Assembly: GCA_016281435.1 (NCBI GenBank)
Contig: JAEEIQ010000056.1
Location: forward strand, 1 to 49,623
From: Bacteroidales bacterium
Lineage (GTDB): Bacteria; Bacteroidota; Bacteroidia; Bacteroidales; UBA932
Direction of reading: 5' to 3'
DNA length: 49,623 nucleotides
The position numbers were made by a program, and so were the translations under genes. This document shows positions 1 to 7,976 of this stretch, one piece after another. How positions within the stretch are numbered: the stretch's first letter is position 1; every line of letters starts with the position of its first letter. Under the pieces are notes generated by a model that saw only the letters and a list, made by a program, of their open reading frames with translations, searched no databases and was not told the DNA's origin.

Positions 1-7
1 CGTGGAT

Positions 8-1003
8 TCAAGCGTGAAATGCAACTGAATCGTCAATCTGGGTTAAAGTTTTAAAAATTTCATTTGGGGTTGAATAGCCCAGCCTTTTTCGAGGGCGGCT
101 ATTCAACCTCATTTGTATTTCTTCCAGGTCTTGGTCGGAGTAGTTGTCGAAGTTGGTTTTCTTGGGGAGGTACTGTCTGATCAGGCCATTTGTATTCTCA
201 TTTGTTCCCCGCTCCCAGGAGTGATACGGACGAGCGAAATACATAGTTGCGCCCAATGCGGATGACACTCTTTCGTGTTGTGCGAATTGAAATCCGTTGT
301 CTGCAGTAATAGTCTTTACATATCCATGCTTGGCTAGTGGAGACAGTATTTCTATCAGCTTGTCAGCAGCCTCCCGGGCGGTTGGCTTTCGCAGTCTCGC
401 CATAAATAGCAGCCCAGCTTTTCTCTCCACCACAGTGAGGATGTGCTGATGAGACGACGCGCCTACGATGGTGTCAATCTCAAAATCACCGAAGCGAGAT
501 CTCCGATCTACGATAACAGGTCTTTCTGAGATATCTATCGCGTTTGGAATATGCCTGCGGCTGTTATTGACTGCACCTCGCTTCCTGTATTTCTTTCCGC
601 GATGCCGTAAAGACAAATACACATCCCCGCCACATCTTTTGTCTTTCCATATCCACTTGTAAAGCGTTTCGTGAGAACACATCCGAATGCCATGGCGTCG
701 ACAATGGCCGACCACTTGCTCCGGACTGTACTGTTCGTCAACAATGAGCCTTCTGGCAGTCTCAAATACGGATCGGGGTGTCGATCTTTTAAAGTTACTC
801 GAGCAAATACGGCGTCTCTGCTCTGACTTCCGCTGTGCAAATGCCGCGTAATACGTACTTGTTCCCAAATACCCATTACGCTTCAGTTCTCTCGTAATGG
901 TCGATTTGTGTACACCTACGATTGCGGCAATCTCTGTTTTCGTGTGATGTGCTCGTACTAAGGCTGAAATTTCATACCTTTGTCCTTCGGATAAATGCTT
1001 CAT
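8..1003 (-). CDS. IS30-family transposase
   Basis: Catalyses DDE-type transposition of its own element. The N-terminus is a helix-turn-helix (MKHLSEGQRYEISALV, then VGVHKSTITREL) typical of IS30 transposases. The catalytic triad can be read as D in FEIDTIVG (about 177), D in TADNGFQF (about 235) and E in TNENTNGLIRQ (about 269), the last followed by the usual R/K-rich stretch. I use the ATG at 1003 (331 aa) rather than the upstream TTG near 1060, because that TTG falls within the -33 box of the gene's own promoter and family members start at this MKHL. The stop codon lies inside the left inverted repeat. The gene looks intact. Confidence 0.9.
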   Translation of the reverse strand: MKHLSEGQRYEISALVRAHHTKTEIAAIVGVHKSTITRELKRNGYLGTSTYYAAFAQRKSEQRRRICSSNFKRSTPRSVFETARRLIVDEQYSPEQVVGHCRRHGIRMCSHETLYKWIWKDKRCGGDVYLSLRHRGKKYRKRGAVNNSRRHIPNAIDISERPVIVDRRSRFGDFEIDTIVGASSHQHILTVVERKAGLLFMARLRKPTAREAADKLIEILSPLAKHGYVKTITADNGFQFAQHERVSSALGATMYFARPYHSWERGTNENTNGLIRQYLPKKTNFDNYSDQDLEEIQMRLNSRPRKRLGYSTPNEIFKTLTQIDDSVAFHA

Positions 1004-1029
1004 CTGGTCTGATATTTGGCGATTGACGG

Positions 1030-1078
1030 CTAAGATAGTAAGCTTTTCCGTTGGAGACAAGTCTTAAAGCTTGTCTCC
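1030..1078 (-). promoter_or_regulatory. Transposase promoter overlapped by a 9-bp inverted repeat
   Basis: On the minus strand CTTG (1058-1061), 20 bp and TATCTTAG (1030-1037) resemble the Bacteroidales -33/-7 pair. A perfect inverted repeat GGAGACAAG (1053-1061) / CTTGTCTCC (1070-1078) with an 8-bp loop covers the -33 box. It could fold in transcripts entering from outside and limit read-through into the transposase, or serve as an operator. On the plus strand it is followed by a T-rich run and could act as a terminator. Confidence 0.5.
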
Positions 1079-1136
1079 TTTTTCTTCCAACTTACTATTC
1101 AATCACTTTTATATCAGTTGCATTTACAATTTGAAT

Positions 1137-1970
1137 TCAAGCTTCCACTGTAAACTGCACCATCACTTTTCCTTCTATCATTTGGCGAGTTGCTACTTTA
1201 GGATACACGAGGTTTTGATTAACCCATTTTGAGAACTCATTGGCATCTCCGCCGTTAAAAGTCGGCTTATCCTCTACAATCTGAAAAGGTACTTTTGTGA
1301 TGTTCTTTGGCTCATCATCGTCTTTCCCACCTGTTTCTTTCCTTCCTATTATCATTGCTTCCTTAAGACCCTTGTAGGACTCATAGTTAACATCTATTGT
1401 GGAAAAACGTCCTTTAACCGTCAAGGTATCACCTTTTTGCAAATCCAATGCTCGGAAGCGCTTTTCCGCACCAAGATCTTTCTTTATGAGTTGTATTGGA
1501 ATAATGTAATCATCCTCATTAATCAGGAAAATGAGCTTGTTATAATCCACAACTCCATCAAATACTCCTTTGACACAAAACACACCGTTATATTCTTTTT
1601 CTACAAAACTTTTGATTGTGGTATACTTTCCACTATAGCCATTATTGAACTTGTAATATAATGTCCCCTCTTGCAATTCCGGAGCAGAAGCATCCACATT
1701 GAATCGAGTCGCCATTGCGGCCTCACCACACGCCTCCAGGACTGTTTTGTCCTTAAAGGTTGTCCCGTCCGCTTCGATTGCAACTCTCTTAACGGTCCCG
1801 TATCTGTCAACTACAACATCTACAACGACTATTCCTTCTTCAAGTGGTTTACATGAAGGTTGGGGCATAGTCCCAACTATATTACGCCCTGCCATTCCAA
1901 GAGAAATCTGACTAAAGCACAACAGTGAAAAAGCCAAGAACGCGACGAGTGTTAATAAAACTTTTCTCAT
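1137..1970 (-). pseudogene. Secreted TonB-C-domain protein truncated by IS30
   Basis: The signal peptide (about 1-25) is followed by a TonB-C-like domain (about 38-108, with GTVKRVAIEADG and GTLYYKFN), a middle domain of unknown type (about 110-215), then a second TonB-C-like domain starting at PTFNGGDANEFSKWVNQNL. That second domain breaks off at VMVQFTVEA, where the family normally continues with another 50-60 residues. The stop TGA (1137-1139) is the first three bases of the IS30 inverted repeat, so the insertion itself ends the protein. The missing part should lie left of the window. A good promoter (2020-2050) precedes it. TonB-C domains dock TonB-dependent outer-membrane transporters; the role of this two-domain form is unknown. 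Confidence 0.75.
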
Positions 1971-2019
1971 ATGATTACAATTGCCTGTTCCTATGGTTTA
2001 TTGAACTTTTCGGCAAATA

Positions 2020-2050
2020 CAAATGTAGTTTATTTCCTCTTATCATCAAA
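2020..2050 (-). promoter_or_regulatory. Promoter of the TonB-domain gene
   Basis: Minus strand TTTG (2047-2050), 19 bp, TACATTTG (2020-2027): an exact match to the Bacteroidales consensus. It lies about 50 bp before the ATG at 1970. The gene was therefore probably still transcribed when the IS inserted. Confidence 0.65.
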
Positions 2051-2074
2051 ACTACCCAATCTAGTACATTTCGC

Positions 2075-2261
2075 CATGCCGCAGGCAAAGGTCGTCCGGG
2101 GGCGTGAGCACCCGCGCTCACGGGCAGCGGGAGGGGCCCGCCGGAGACAAGTTCTGCCGCAGGCAGGACGCAGGAAACGGTGGGAGGGTACGGAGTGACG
2201 CGAAGCGGAACGGAGCCCCACGGACACCTTCTGCCCGCGGCGGCTCGCCTGTTGTTCACTC
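2075..2261. repeat. Gene-free GC-rich palindromic DNA
   Basis: The 490 bp between the truncated gene and the kdsC-like gene have no convincing coding frame. Visible structure includes a perfect 7-bp hairpin CGTGAGC/GCTCACG (2103-2109/2116-2122), a CTGCC-GCA-GGCAG hairpin (2154-2166), and the string TGCCGCAGGCA twice (near 2078 and 2155). Composition is much more GC-rich than the flanking promoter DNA. Together with the 67-bp repeat next to it, this resembles the second gene-free block at 33.3-33.8 kb. Confidence 0.5.
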
Positions 2262-2328
2262 CAGCCTTGCGTCATTTTACGCAAGGCCAAATAGCCAAGA
2301 CACGGCAGCTCAACAACTTGCAAATCAG
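2262..2328 (+). repeat. 67-bp dispersed hairpin repeat, copy A
   Basis: The repeat begins with a 26-bp segment holding a perfect 9-bp stem GCCTTGCGT / ACGCAAGGC around the loop CATTTT. This segment is identical to 33642-33667. The following 41 bp are similar (12 differences), giving 55 of 67 matches with no gaps and the same orientation. No T-run follows, so it is not a classic terminator. The conserved hairpin plus drifting tail suggests a dispersed intergenic element of unknown function. Confidence 0.75.
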
Positions 2329-2450
2329 AACCGGCGAAAAACGACCACCATGCGCCCGGTGGAAACGCCTCCCGGCATCCGAAGGGCTGGGGCTGCGGTG
2401 CAACGCCCAAAACGAATTGCACGAAACAAAGAAGATTCCCAAAATATGCG

Positions 2451-2458
2451 TACCTTTG
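2451..2458 (+). promoter_or_regulatory. -7 element of the kdsC-like gene, nearly leaderless
   Basis: TACCTTTG fits the Bacteroidales -7 box and ends only four bases before the ATG at 2463. The start of transcription would then fall at or next to the start codon. No good TTTG is seen at the usual -33 distance. Confidence 0.5.
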
Positions 2459-2462
2459 CGCC

Positions 2463-2987
2463 ATGGATTTCTCGAAGATCAAAGCAATCACATTCGACGT
2501 GGACGGAGTCATGACGGACGGGAGCCTGCTGCAGATGGACAACGGCGACCTGCTCCGCTGCTTCAACGCCAAAGACACCTTCGCGGTGCGCATGGCGGCG
2601 ACCAACGGCATCAAGGTAGGTGTCTTCACAGGAGGCTGCACCCCGGGCATCAAGGCCAGGTTCCTGACCTGCATGGTCCCTGAGGACGACATCCACATGG
2701 GCTGCCGCGGAAAGCTTCCGCTGATACACGAATTCTGCGCAAAATACGGGCTCTCACTTGAAGAGATAATTTATGTCGGCGACGACATCCCGGACCTCCC
2801 CGCGGTCAGGGCTGCAGGCATAGGCGTGGCCCCTGCGGACGCGGCGCCTGAAGTCCGGGCGGCAGCGGACTACGTCTCCCCCTTCCCGGGCGGCAAAGGC
2901 TGCATCAGGGACTGCGTCGAAAAGGTCATGAAAGCGGCTGGCAAGTGGAGCTTCGGCGACGACTACACCTACGAAAAAGTCTATTGA
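2463..2987 (+). CDS. kdsC: 3-deoxy-D-manno-octulosonate 8-phosphate phosphatase (KdsC-like HAD)
   Basis: Predicted to dephosphorylate KDO-8-phosphate to KDO, a cytosolic step in making the inner core of lipopolysaccharide. The 174-residue length fits the small C0-type HAD phosphatases. Motif I FDVDGVMTDG (11-20) has the nucleophile D12 and acid/base D14. Then come RCFNAKDTFAVRM, the motif II region VFTGG, the lysine in GCRGKLPLI and the motif IV GDDIPDLPAV. The start is fixed by the spacing of motif I and the -7 box just upstream. The maf gene follows one base after the stop, so the two are probably co-transcribed, a common pairing in Bacteroidales. Confidence 0.88.
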   Translation: MDFSKIKAITFDVDGVMTDGSLLQMDNGDLLRCFNAKDTFAVRMAATNGIKVGVFTGGCTPGIKARFLTCMVPEDDIHMGCRGKLPLIHEFCAKYGLSLEEIIYVGDDIPDLPAVRAAGIGVAPADAAPEVRAAADYVSPFPGGKGCIRDCVEKVMKAAGKWSFGDDYTYEKVY

Positions 2988-2988
2988 T

Positions 2989-3552
2989 ATGAGCCGCATC
3001 ATCCTCGGCAGCAACTCCCCGAGAAGGCGGGAGCTCCTCGCAGCGCTGGACATTGATTTCACGATAGATACGGGCAACGACTTCAAGGAAGGCTCCAGCC
3101 CGGAAACACCCGCTGCGCTCTACCCTTCGCTGATGTCGAGAGGCAAGTCCCACGGCTTCCACAGGCCGCTCGAAAAAGACGAGATCCTCATCACCTCGGA
3201 TACAATGGTCCTCTGCGGCGACGAGATACTCGGAAAGCCCGCGGACAAGGCCAGGGCCCGGGAAATGCTCCGTACCCTGTCCGGCCGGGAACACGAGGTC
3301 ATCACGGCGGTGACCCTCCGCTCCCCCGAAAAGGAAGTCACCTTCTCCGACAGCACCCTCGTCTGGTTCAAGGAACTCACGGAAGAAGAAATCGACTACT
3401 ACATAGAAAAATACCGGCCCTACGACAAGGCCGGCGCATATGGCATCCAGGAATGGATAGGCTATATCGGTATCACGCGTATAGAAGGTTCGTTCTACAA
3501 CGTGATGGGATTCCCGATCCACCGGGTCTGGGAAGAACTTAGGAAATTCTAG
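2989..3552 (+). CDS. maf: Maf-like nucleotide pyrophosphatase
   Basis: A cytosolic housekeeping enzyme of the Maf/YhdE family, which hydrolyses nucleoside triphosphates (dTTP, UTP and modified forms) to monophosphates. Visible motifs: SNSPRRRELL (8-17) at the N-terminus; SDTMVLCGDEILGKPAD (about 65-80), where the family usually has ADT; the LSGREHEVITAVTL strand; and YRPYDKAGAYGIQEWIG near the C-terminus. Length 187 aa is typical. It starts one base after the kdsC-like stop and its last four bases overlap the oppositely oriented DUF3467 gene. Confidence 0.9.
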   Translation: MSRIILGSNSPRRRELLAALDIDFTIDTGNDFKEGSSPETPAALYPSLMSRGKSHGFHRPLEKDEILITSDTMVLCGDEILGKPADKARAREMLRTLSGREHEVITAVTLRSPEKEVTFSDSTLVWFKELTEEEIDYYIEKYRPYDKAGAYGIQEWIGYIGITRIEGSFYNVMGFPIHRVWEELRKF

Positions 3553-3863
3553 CTCTTCGCCCCGCCCTGGGGCGCGAAATCCGCAAGGTTCAGGGTCCCG
3601 CGGGGCTCCACTCCCTCGATGGGCCCGAACTGGGCCTCATACTTCGAGACATTATCCACAAGGGCATTCAGGAGACGCTTCGCATGATCCGGAGTCATCA
3701 CGATACGGTTGGTGACCTGCGCCACGGGAAGGGCGGGCATCATCGTCGCGAAATCGATTATGAATTCGCTGCGGGAATGAGTGATCACGGCGAGATTGCT
3801 ATAGGAACCCGAAGCGATCTCGGGCTTGATCTCAATCTTCATCTGGTTGTCCTTGTTTTCCAT
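3549..3863 (-). CDS. DUF3467 protein
   Basis: A 104-residue cytosolic protein of the DUF3467 family, widespread in Bacteroidota and of unknown function. Recognisable features are the paired strands around YSNLAVITHSRSEFIIDFA, the segment PVAQVTNRIVMTPDHAKRLL, and the helix LVDNVSKYEAQFGPI. The C-terminus is a short tail. The ATG at 3863 follows a possible -7 box TACCTTTG (minus strand, 3885-3892) by about 20 bp. It also lies downstream of the small-RNA terminator at 3895-3933, so read-through from that unit could add to its expression. Confidence 0.85.
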   Translation of the reverse strand: MENKDNQMKIEIKPEIASGSYSNLAVITHSRSEFIIDFATMMPALPVAQVTNRIVMTPDHAKRLLNALVDNVSKYEAQFGPIEGVEPRGTLNLADFAPQGGAKS

Positions 3864-3894
3864 ATTTTCGTATATTTGCTTCTACAAAGGTACT

Positions 3895-4009
3895 AAAAAG
3901 AAAATGAGTTGGTACCTCACGGCAACAACTCATACTAACCACATAATTAATAACACTAAAACTAATAACCAATAGGTCGTCGGGGAAGAACTCTCACTTA
4001 CACGACCCG
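3895..4009 (-). ncRNA. Candidate small RNA of about 115 nt
   Basis: Three independent signals line up on the minus strand. A consensus promoter lies upstream (TTTG 4041-4044, 19 bp, TACCTTTG 4014-4021). A 5' hairpin starts where the transcript should start (GGTCGT/ACGACC, 4002-4007 with 3975-3980). A terminator-like hairpin ATGAGTTG/CAACTCAT (3904-3911 with 3926-3933) is followed by a T-rich tract (minus strand, 3895-3903). No open frame of useful size lies inside, and the middle is AU-rich. It could be a free-standing RNA or an attenuated leader of the DUF3467 gene. I do not recognise a named family. Confidence 0.55.
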
Positions 4010-4013
4010 AGTG

Positions 4014-4044
4014 CAAAGGTAGAAACATTTTTTTATTCTGCAAA
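4014..4044 (-). promoter_or_regulatory. Promoter of the candidate small RNA
   Basis: Minus-strand TTTG, 19 bp, TACCTTTG is a full consensus match. The rest of this 340-bp gap, up to the lactonase-like gene at 4205, is A/T-rich. It holds only a weak forward -7-like box (TAATTTCG, 4066-4073). Confidence 0.65.
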
Positions 4045-4204
4045 ATATTTTTGAAAAAATTTTACTAATTTCGCACAACGCTGAACATCAACGCTTTATA
4101 TAATAATTAAGATTTTTATTACGCAACGAATCCCGGCCAAATAGCTGCGTTTTCGACAGCTCGAAAAGACTATAGAATTAGAATTTAGAAGCAAAACTCA
4201 AAAT

Positions 4205-5320
4205 ATGATTTCGATTTTTAAGCAAATAAGCATCTTTACCCTCGCATCTGTTGCAATTTTACTATCCGCCTGCTCGAAGGCCGGTTACGAACTCTATGTC
4301 GGCACGTTCGGAGAGAAAATTTATGAAGTCCGATTCGACGGAAGGACGTTCGAAACGCTCGGGACGATGGAGATGGAAGACCCCTCGTACCTTGCCTTCG
4401 GCGAGAAGGGAGAGCTGCTCTCCCCCTCCCACAAGTACCCCGGAGCCTATTTCTGCGCATTCGAGGACGGCACCCTGACCGCCCGCTGCGACGAACTGGG
4501 AGAAGGCCCTGCGCACATCTGGCACGCCGAAGGGACGCCGTTCAACATCATCTCCGAATACCGCGGCGGCTCGATCTCGGTGATACGCTGCGAAGGGACG
4601 GAATGCAGCCGTGTCCAGTTCATACGCTACGAAGGCAGCGGGCCGGACCCGAAACGGCAGCGCAGCCCGCACGTGCACCAGGCGAAGGAGATCCCCGCTG
4701 CAATCTGCAAGGCCGCCGGAATAGAAGGGCGCTGGATCCTCGCCTGCGACCTCGGACTGGACTGCCTGCATGTGCTCGGCTTCGAAGCGGAAGCGCAGCA
4801 GCCCCTTACCGACTGCCCGTCGATGAAGATAGACTGCAGTCCGGCCTCCGGGCCCAGGCACATGGAATTCAACCCGGCCGCGCAGATGCTCTATGTTCTG
4901 ACGGAGCTGTCCAATGAAGTGATTGCCTGGAAGATAAGCGCCGACGCTGAAGGCCGGCCGCTCTTCAGCCCCGTCCAAAGGTTCGAAGTCCCCGGAGCGG
5001 GATTCCAGGGCGGCGGCGACATCCACCTCTCCCCTGACGGGAAGTTCCTCTACAGCTCACACCGCTGCGGCAACGACGGCATCGCCGCATTCCGCGTGCT
5101 TCCAGACGGTAGTTTCAGCTTCACGGAATATGTCAACACTGCGGAGCATCCCCGCAATTTCTGCATCACGCCGGACGGCCGGTACCTTCTTGCGGCTTGC
5201 AAGAACGACCGCTGCATCGAGGTCTTCAAAAGGGACCGGAGCAACGGCCGTATCAAGGCTGACGGCCTCAGGATGGAGTTCAGCAGCGACGAACCCGTCT
5301 GCCTGCTTCCGAAGGACTAG
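4205..5320 (+). CDS. Lactonase-fold (7-bladed propeller) lipoprotein
   Basis: The family includes 6-phosphogluconolactonase of the YbhE/Pgl type: seven-bladed beta-propellers that open sugar lactones. This member begins with a lipoprotein signal (LLSAC, Cys23), so it should sit in the periplasm or on the outer membrane rather than act in the cytosolic pentose-phosphate pathway. Propeller signatures include YELYVGTFGEKIYEV at the N-terminus, SPHVHQAKEIP, GPRHMEFNPAAQMLYVLTELSNEV, GGGDIHLSPDGKFLYSSHR and HPRNFCITPDGRYLLAACKND. Length 371 aa is normal. The substrate may be an extracytoplasmic sugar lactone, but that is inference. It ends four bases inside the convergent MscS gene. Confidence 0.8.
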   Translation: MISIFKQISIFTLASVAILLSACSKAGYELYVGTFGEKIYEVRFDGRTFETLGTMEMEDPSYLAFGEKGELLSPSHKYPGAYFCAFEDGTLTARCDELGEGPAHIWHAEGTPFNIISEYRGGSISVIRCEGTECSRVQFIRYEGSGPDPKRQRSPHVHQAKEIPAAICKAAGIEGRWILACDLGLDCLHVLGFEAEAQQPLTDCPSMKIDCSPASGPRHMEFNPAAQMLYVLTELSNEVIAWKISADAEGRPLFSPVQRFEVPGAGFQGGGDIHLSPDGKFLYSSHRCGNDGIAAFRVLPDGSFSFTEYVNTAEHPRNFCITPDGRYLLAACKNDRCIEVFKRDRSNGRIKADGLRMEFSSDEPVCLLPKD

Positions 5321-7917
5321 CTTTCCTTCATATGCACGTCCACCTGCGGGAACGGTATTTCAAAGCCGTTCTCGTTCAGCGTATTGTATATAAGTTCCTT
5401 GGCCCGGGCGATGTAGGCCACCTTCTCGGATACGAGCACGAACTGCTTGACGGCGAGATTAACCGAACTGTCGCCGAATTCGTCGAAGGTGATGCTGATG
5501 CCCCTCGAGCCGTCCACGATGTCGCGGTCGTACTTATCCTTCGTCTGAAGCGATTTCATGGCCTCCAGGAGGGCGTCACGGACCTTGTCGACATCGACCC
5601 CGTAGCTGACGCCGACGGGGATTTTGACGAACTCGTAGGCGTTGTTGCGAGTGAGGTTCTTGAAGTTCTTGTTGAACAGGGCCGTGTTCAGGAAGGACAT
5701 GACGGCTCCGTCTATGGTCTCGATCTGCGTGCTCTGGTAGTTTATCTCCATGACCTTGCCCCTCACGCCGTCGCACTCGACCCAGTCGCCGACCCTCAGG
5801 CGCCCGGACATCAGCTGGATACCGTAGATGAAGTTGTTCAGGATGTCCTTCATGGCAAGACCGACACCGGTAGCGAGGCCGGCGGCTATTATCGAAAGGG
5901 CTCCTGTCGGGATCTTTATCAGGGTGAAGGTGATTATGATATAGACACCCCAGACGAGGATGCTGATGACGTTGTTCGCAAGGGTAAGGTTGACCTCGTT
6001 GGTATGGATGTGCGACTTGCCGCTGGAGCGGCGCAGGGCGTTCAGCTTGAAGTACCTGAACAGCGAACGGATCAGGTAATTGAGGAAGCGGAACAGGAAG
6101 AACAGGCAGGCAGCCACGATGATCATGTACATCGACAGGCGTATCATCTCGTTGCCGTTGGCGTCCTTGAAGTCGAAGAAGGTCGTGTAGAAGATAGTGT
6201 TGCAGATCTCCGTCATGTCGAAGACGTCGAGAGCCAGCCTTATGCTGAAGGGCAGGGACAGGATCGCAGCGACGGGGATAAGAACCATCTTGACGAAGTC
6301 ATAGGCCCATGTAATCGTGATGTACTCCCCTTTCGCCGCCTTCGGCCCGGTCGTGGTGAGGCCGGACTTGTAGCGGACGACGCGGGCCTTCAGCCTCTTG
6401 TCGAAGTACTTCTGCAGCAGGTCGGCAAAGGCTATCACGGTCTCGATCGAAGCGAGCTGGAAGAGCCACCAGATGACGATCTGGATGCTGAGGAAGACGT
6501 ATCCTATCCAGGACATCACGGCGGTTATGAAGAGCACGCCGAGGCTGATGTCGCCCATGACGCGGTCGGCGAACTCGGCGCGGGCCTTGTTGCGCCTGCA
6601 GGCTATGAGCTGCCAGATGAAGGCCAGGGCCAGGAAGAGCGGCAGCAGCAGGTTCATCATCTGGTTCGGGATGAACACGATGCGGAAGGTCACGACCACG
6701 ACGCCGAGTATCACCATGGGCAGGTACAGGCGCATAGCGGCATGCAGGGAGCGGCCCTCGAGGCGGATAAGGATCGACAGCAGGATGGCCATCACGAGCC
6801 AGCTCAGGGTCAGCACCAGGGCCGTGGCGAGCTTGAAGAAGTTATGGCCTCCGGCGACGTTGATCGTGCTTATGAATATGGTGAAGACCGCCGTCGAGGC
6901 CAGCAGGGCCAGCGGGGCGAGCATCTCCTTCCGCTTCTTGTCCGCGAGCCAGGGGATCTTGCGCTTCAGGATGGCCAGTAGTCCCGTGCACAGGACGAAG
7001 GCCACCATCAGGGCCAGGAACATCATCCCGACGAAGCCGAAGACCTTGGTCCCCTGCCACTCGCTCTTCTCCTCGGCGAGGCTGGCTCCGGGCCCGAATC
7101 CGTACTTGCTCTTCGCGTCCGTGACAGCCCTCTTCGTATATGAGCCGAACTTCGAGATGGTCCGCAGGTAGCTGCTCTGGCTCTGGGTTAACATCCTGCG
7201 CTGGAGGACCTTGTAGCGGGCCTGCGCATAGTCGTAGGACTCTTTCAGGCGGGCGTTGGCGTCTTCGTAGTGCTCGTTGTCCTTGATGATCCTGTCCTTG
7301 GAGTCGGAGAACATCTTCAGCAGCGCCGTTGCATAGCGTATGCAGCTGTCGCGGTCCGCCTGGCCCTGCTCATTGAGGAAGAAGGCGGAGCGGTTGCCCC
7401 TGGCGTTGAGACTGTCGCGCACGGCGCGGCGGAGGTCCCTCGGGAAGCCGAGCCTGAGGCTGTCGTTGCGGTAGGCAAGGCTGTCCGGCAGGTCCTCGAT
7501 GCGGCGGATGCGGGGCGGCAGGCGCCTCAGCGACTCGATCAGGCGGGAGTAGCGCTCGATCTCGAGGTCCAGGCGGCTGACGATGTCGTCGAAGGGCAGC
7601 TTGCGGCTGTTGAAGGCGTCGTACTGCTTCGTGACTTCCTTCAGCGCATAGGTCATGTCGAAGGTGCAGTCCTGGTTCTGGGAATAGAGCATCAGGGACA
7701 GCTCGTTGCACTTCTTCATGATCTCCACCATCTGGCGATGCTGGCTCCGGTTGCGCTTGTTGATGTTTTCCTGCCTGGCTTCCATCTTCTCGACCTCGCG
7801 GTTCAGTTCGGCGCGGAGTACGGACAGGGTCTGGCCGAGGTCCTTCTCGTTGAAGACCGCCAGCACGGGAATCGTGATGAGCAGCAGGGACGCTGCGATT
7901 AGGAGTTTCTTTTTCAT
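5317..7917 (-). CDS. Large MscS-family mechanosensitive channel
   Basis: An inner-membrane channel that should release solutes on hypo-osmotic shock. Order of parts: signal peptide; a long charged periplasmic region rich in coiled coil (about 20-270); about eight hydrophobic segments from about 290; then the MscS core. The pore helix and following loop are seen in GALSIIAAGLATGVGLAMKD, followed by NNFIYGIQLMSGRLRVGDWV and the beta domain (YQSTQIETIDGAVMSFLN). The C-terminal cytosolic part carries VGVSYGVDVDKVRDALLEAM. At 866 aa it belongs to the MscK/YbdG-like extended class. A TATATTTG box (minus strand, 7938-7945) precedes the ATG. Confidence 0.88.
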   Translation of the reverse strand: MKKKLLIAASLLLITIPVLAVFNEKDLGQTLSVLRAELNREVEKMEARQENINKRNRSQHRQMVEIMKKCNELSLMLYSQNQDCTFDMTYALKEVTKQYDAFNSRKLPFDDIVSRLDLEIERYSRLIESLRRLPPRIRRIEDLPDSLAYRNDSLRLGFPRDLRRAVRDSLNARGNRSAFFLNEQGQADRDSCIRYATALLKMFSDSKDRIIKDNEHYEDANARLKESYDYAQARYKVLQRRMLTQSQSSYLRTISKFGSYTKRAVTDAKSKYGFGPGASLAEEKSEWQGTKVFGFVGMMFLALMVAFVLCTGLLAILKRKIPWLADKKRKEMLAPLALLASTAVFTIFISTINVAGGHNFFKLATALVLTLSWLVMAILLSILIRLEGRSLHAAMRLYLPMVILGVVVVTFRIVFIPNQMMNLLLPLFLALAFIWQLIACRRNKARAEFADRVMGDISLGVLFITAVMSWIGYVFLSIQIVIWWLFQLASIETVIAFADLLQKYFDKRLKARVVRYKSGLTTTGPKAAKGEYITITWAYDFVKMVLIPVAAILSLPFSIRLALDVFDMTEICNTIFYTTFFDFKDANGNEMIRLSMYMIIVAACLFFLFRFLNYLIRSLFRYFKLNALRRSSGKSHIHTNEVNLTLANNVISILVWGVYIIITFTLIKIPTGALSIIAAGLATGVGLAMKDILNNFIYGIQLMSGRLRVGDWVECDGVRGKVMEINYQSTQIETIDGAVMSFLNTALFNKNFKNLTRNNAYEFVKIPVGVSYGVDVDKVRDALLEAMKSLQTKDKYDRDIVDGSRGISITFDEFGDSSVNLAVKQFVLVSEKVAYIARAKELIYNTLNENGFEIPFPQVDVHMKES

Positions 7918-7976
7918 TCTGTACGGTAATCGGTTCCCAAATATACGAATAAGAGCCGGAATTTCGCTCCCGCATG

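Larger units (their letters stand above)
3..1139 (-). mobile_element. IS30-family insertion sequence
   Basis: A single transposase gene fills the element. The two ends match as imperfect inverted repeats: outer block TGGATTCAA (3-11) against TGAATTCAA (read on the minus strand from 1139), a non-matching 5-bp gap, then a shared 12-mer AAATGCAACTGA (17-28, and the complement of 1114-1125). Equal spacing on both sides supports these ends, giving about 1137 bp, close to the size of Bacteroides IS30-type elements such as IS4351. Only two bases lie left of the element, so the target duplication cannot be checked. The right end sits inside the neighbouring TonB-domain gene. Confidence 0.85.

Noticed and set aside
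2030..2698. Several overlapping frames between the truncated gene and kdsC
   Set aside because: They cover palindromic DNA and the kdsC promoter, lack ribosome-binding sites and do not resemble any family.
5332..6981. 549-residue open frame on the plus strand
   Set aside because: It lies antisense to the MscS channel gene, has Asp/Val/His-rich low-complexity content and no family features. It is a by-product of GC-rich codon use.
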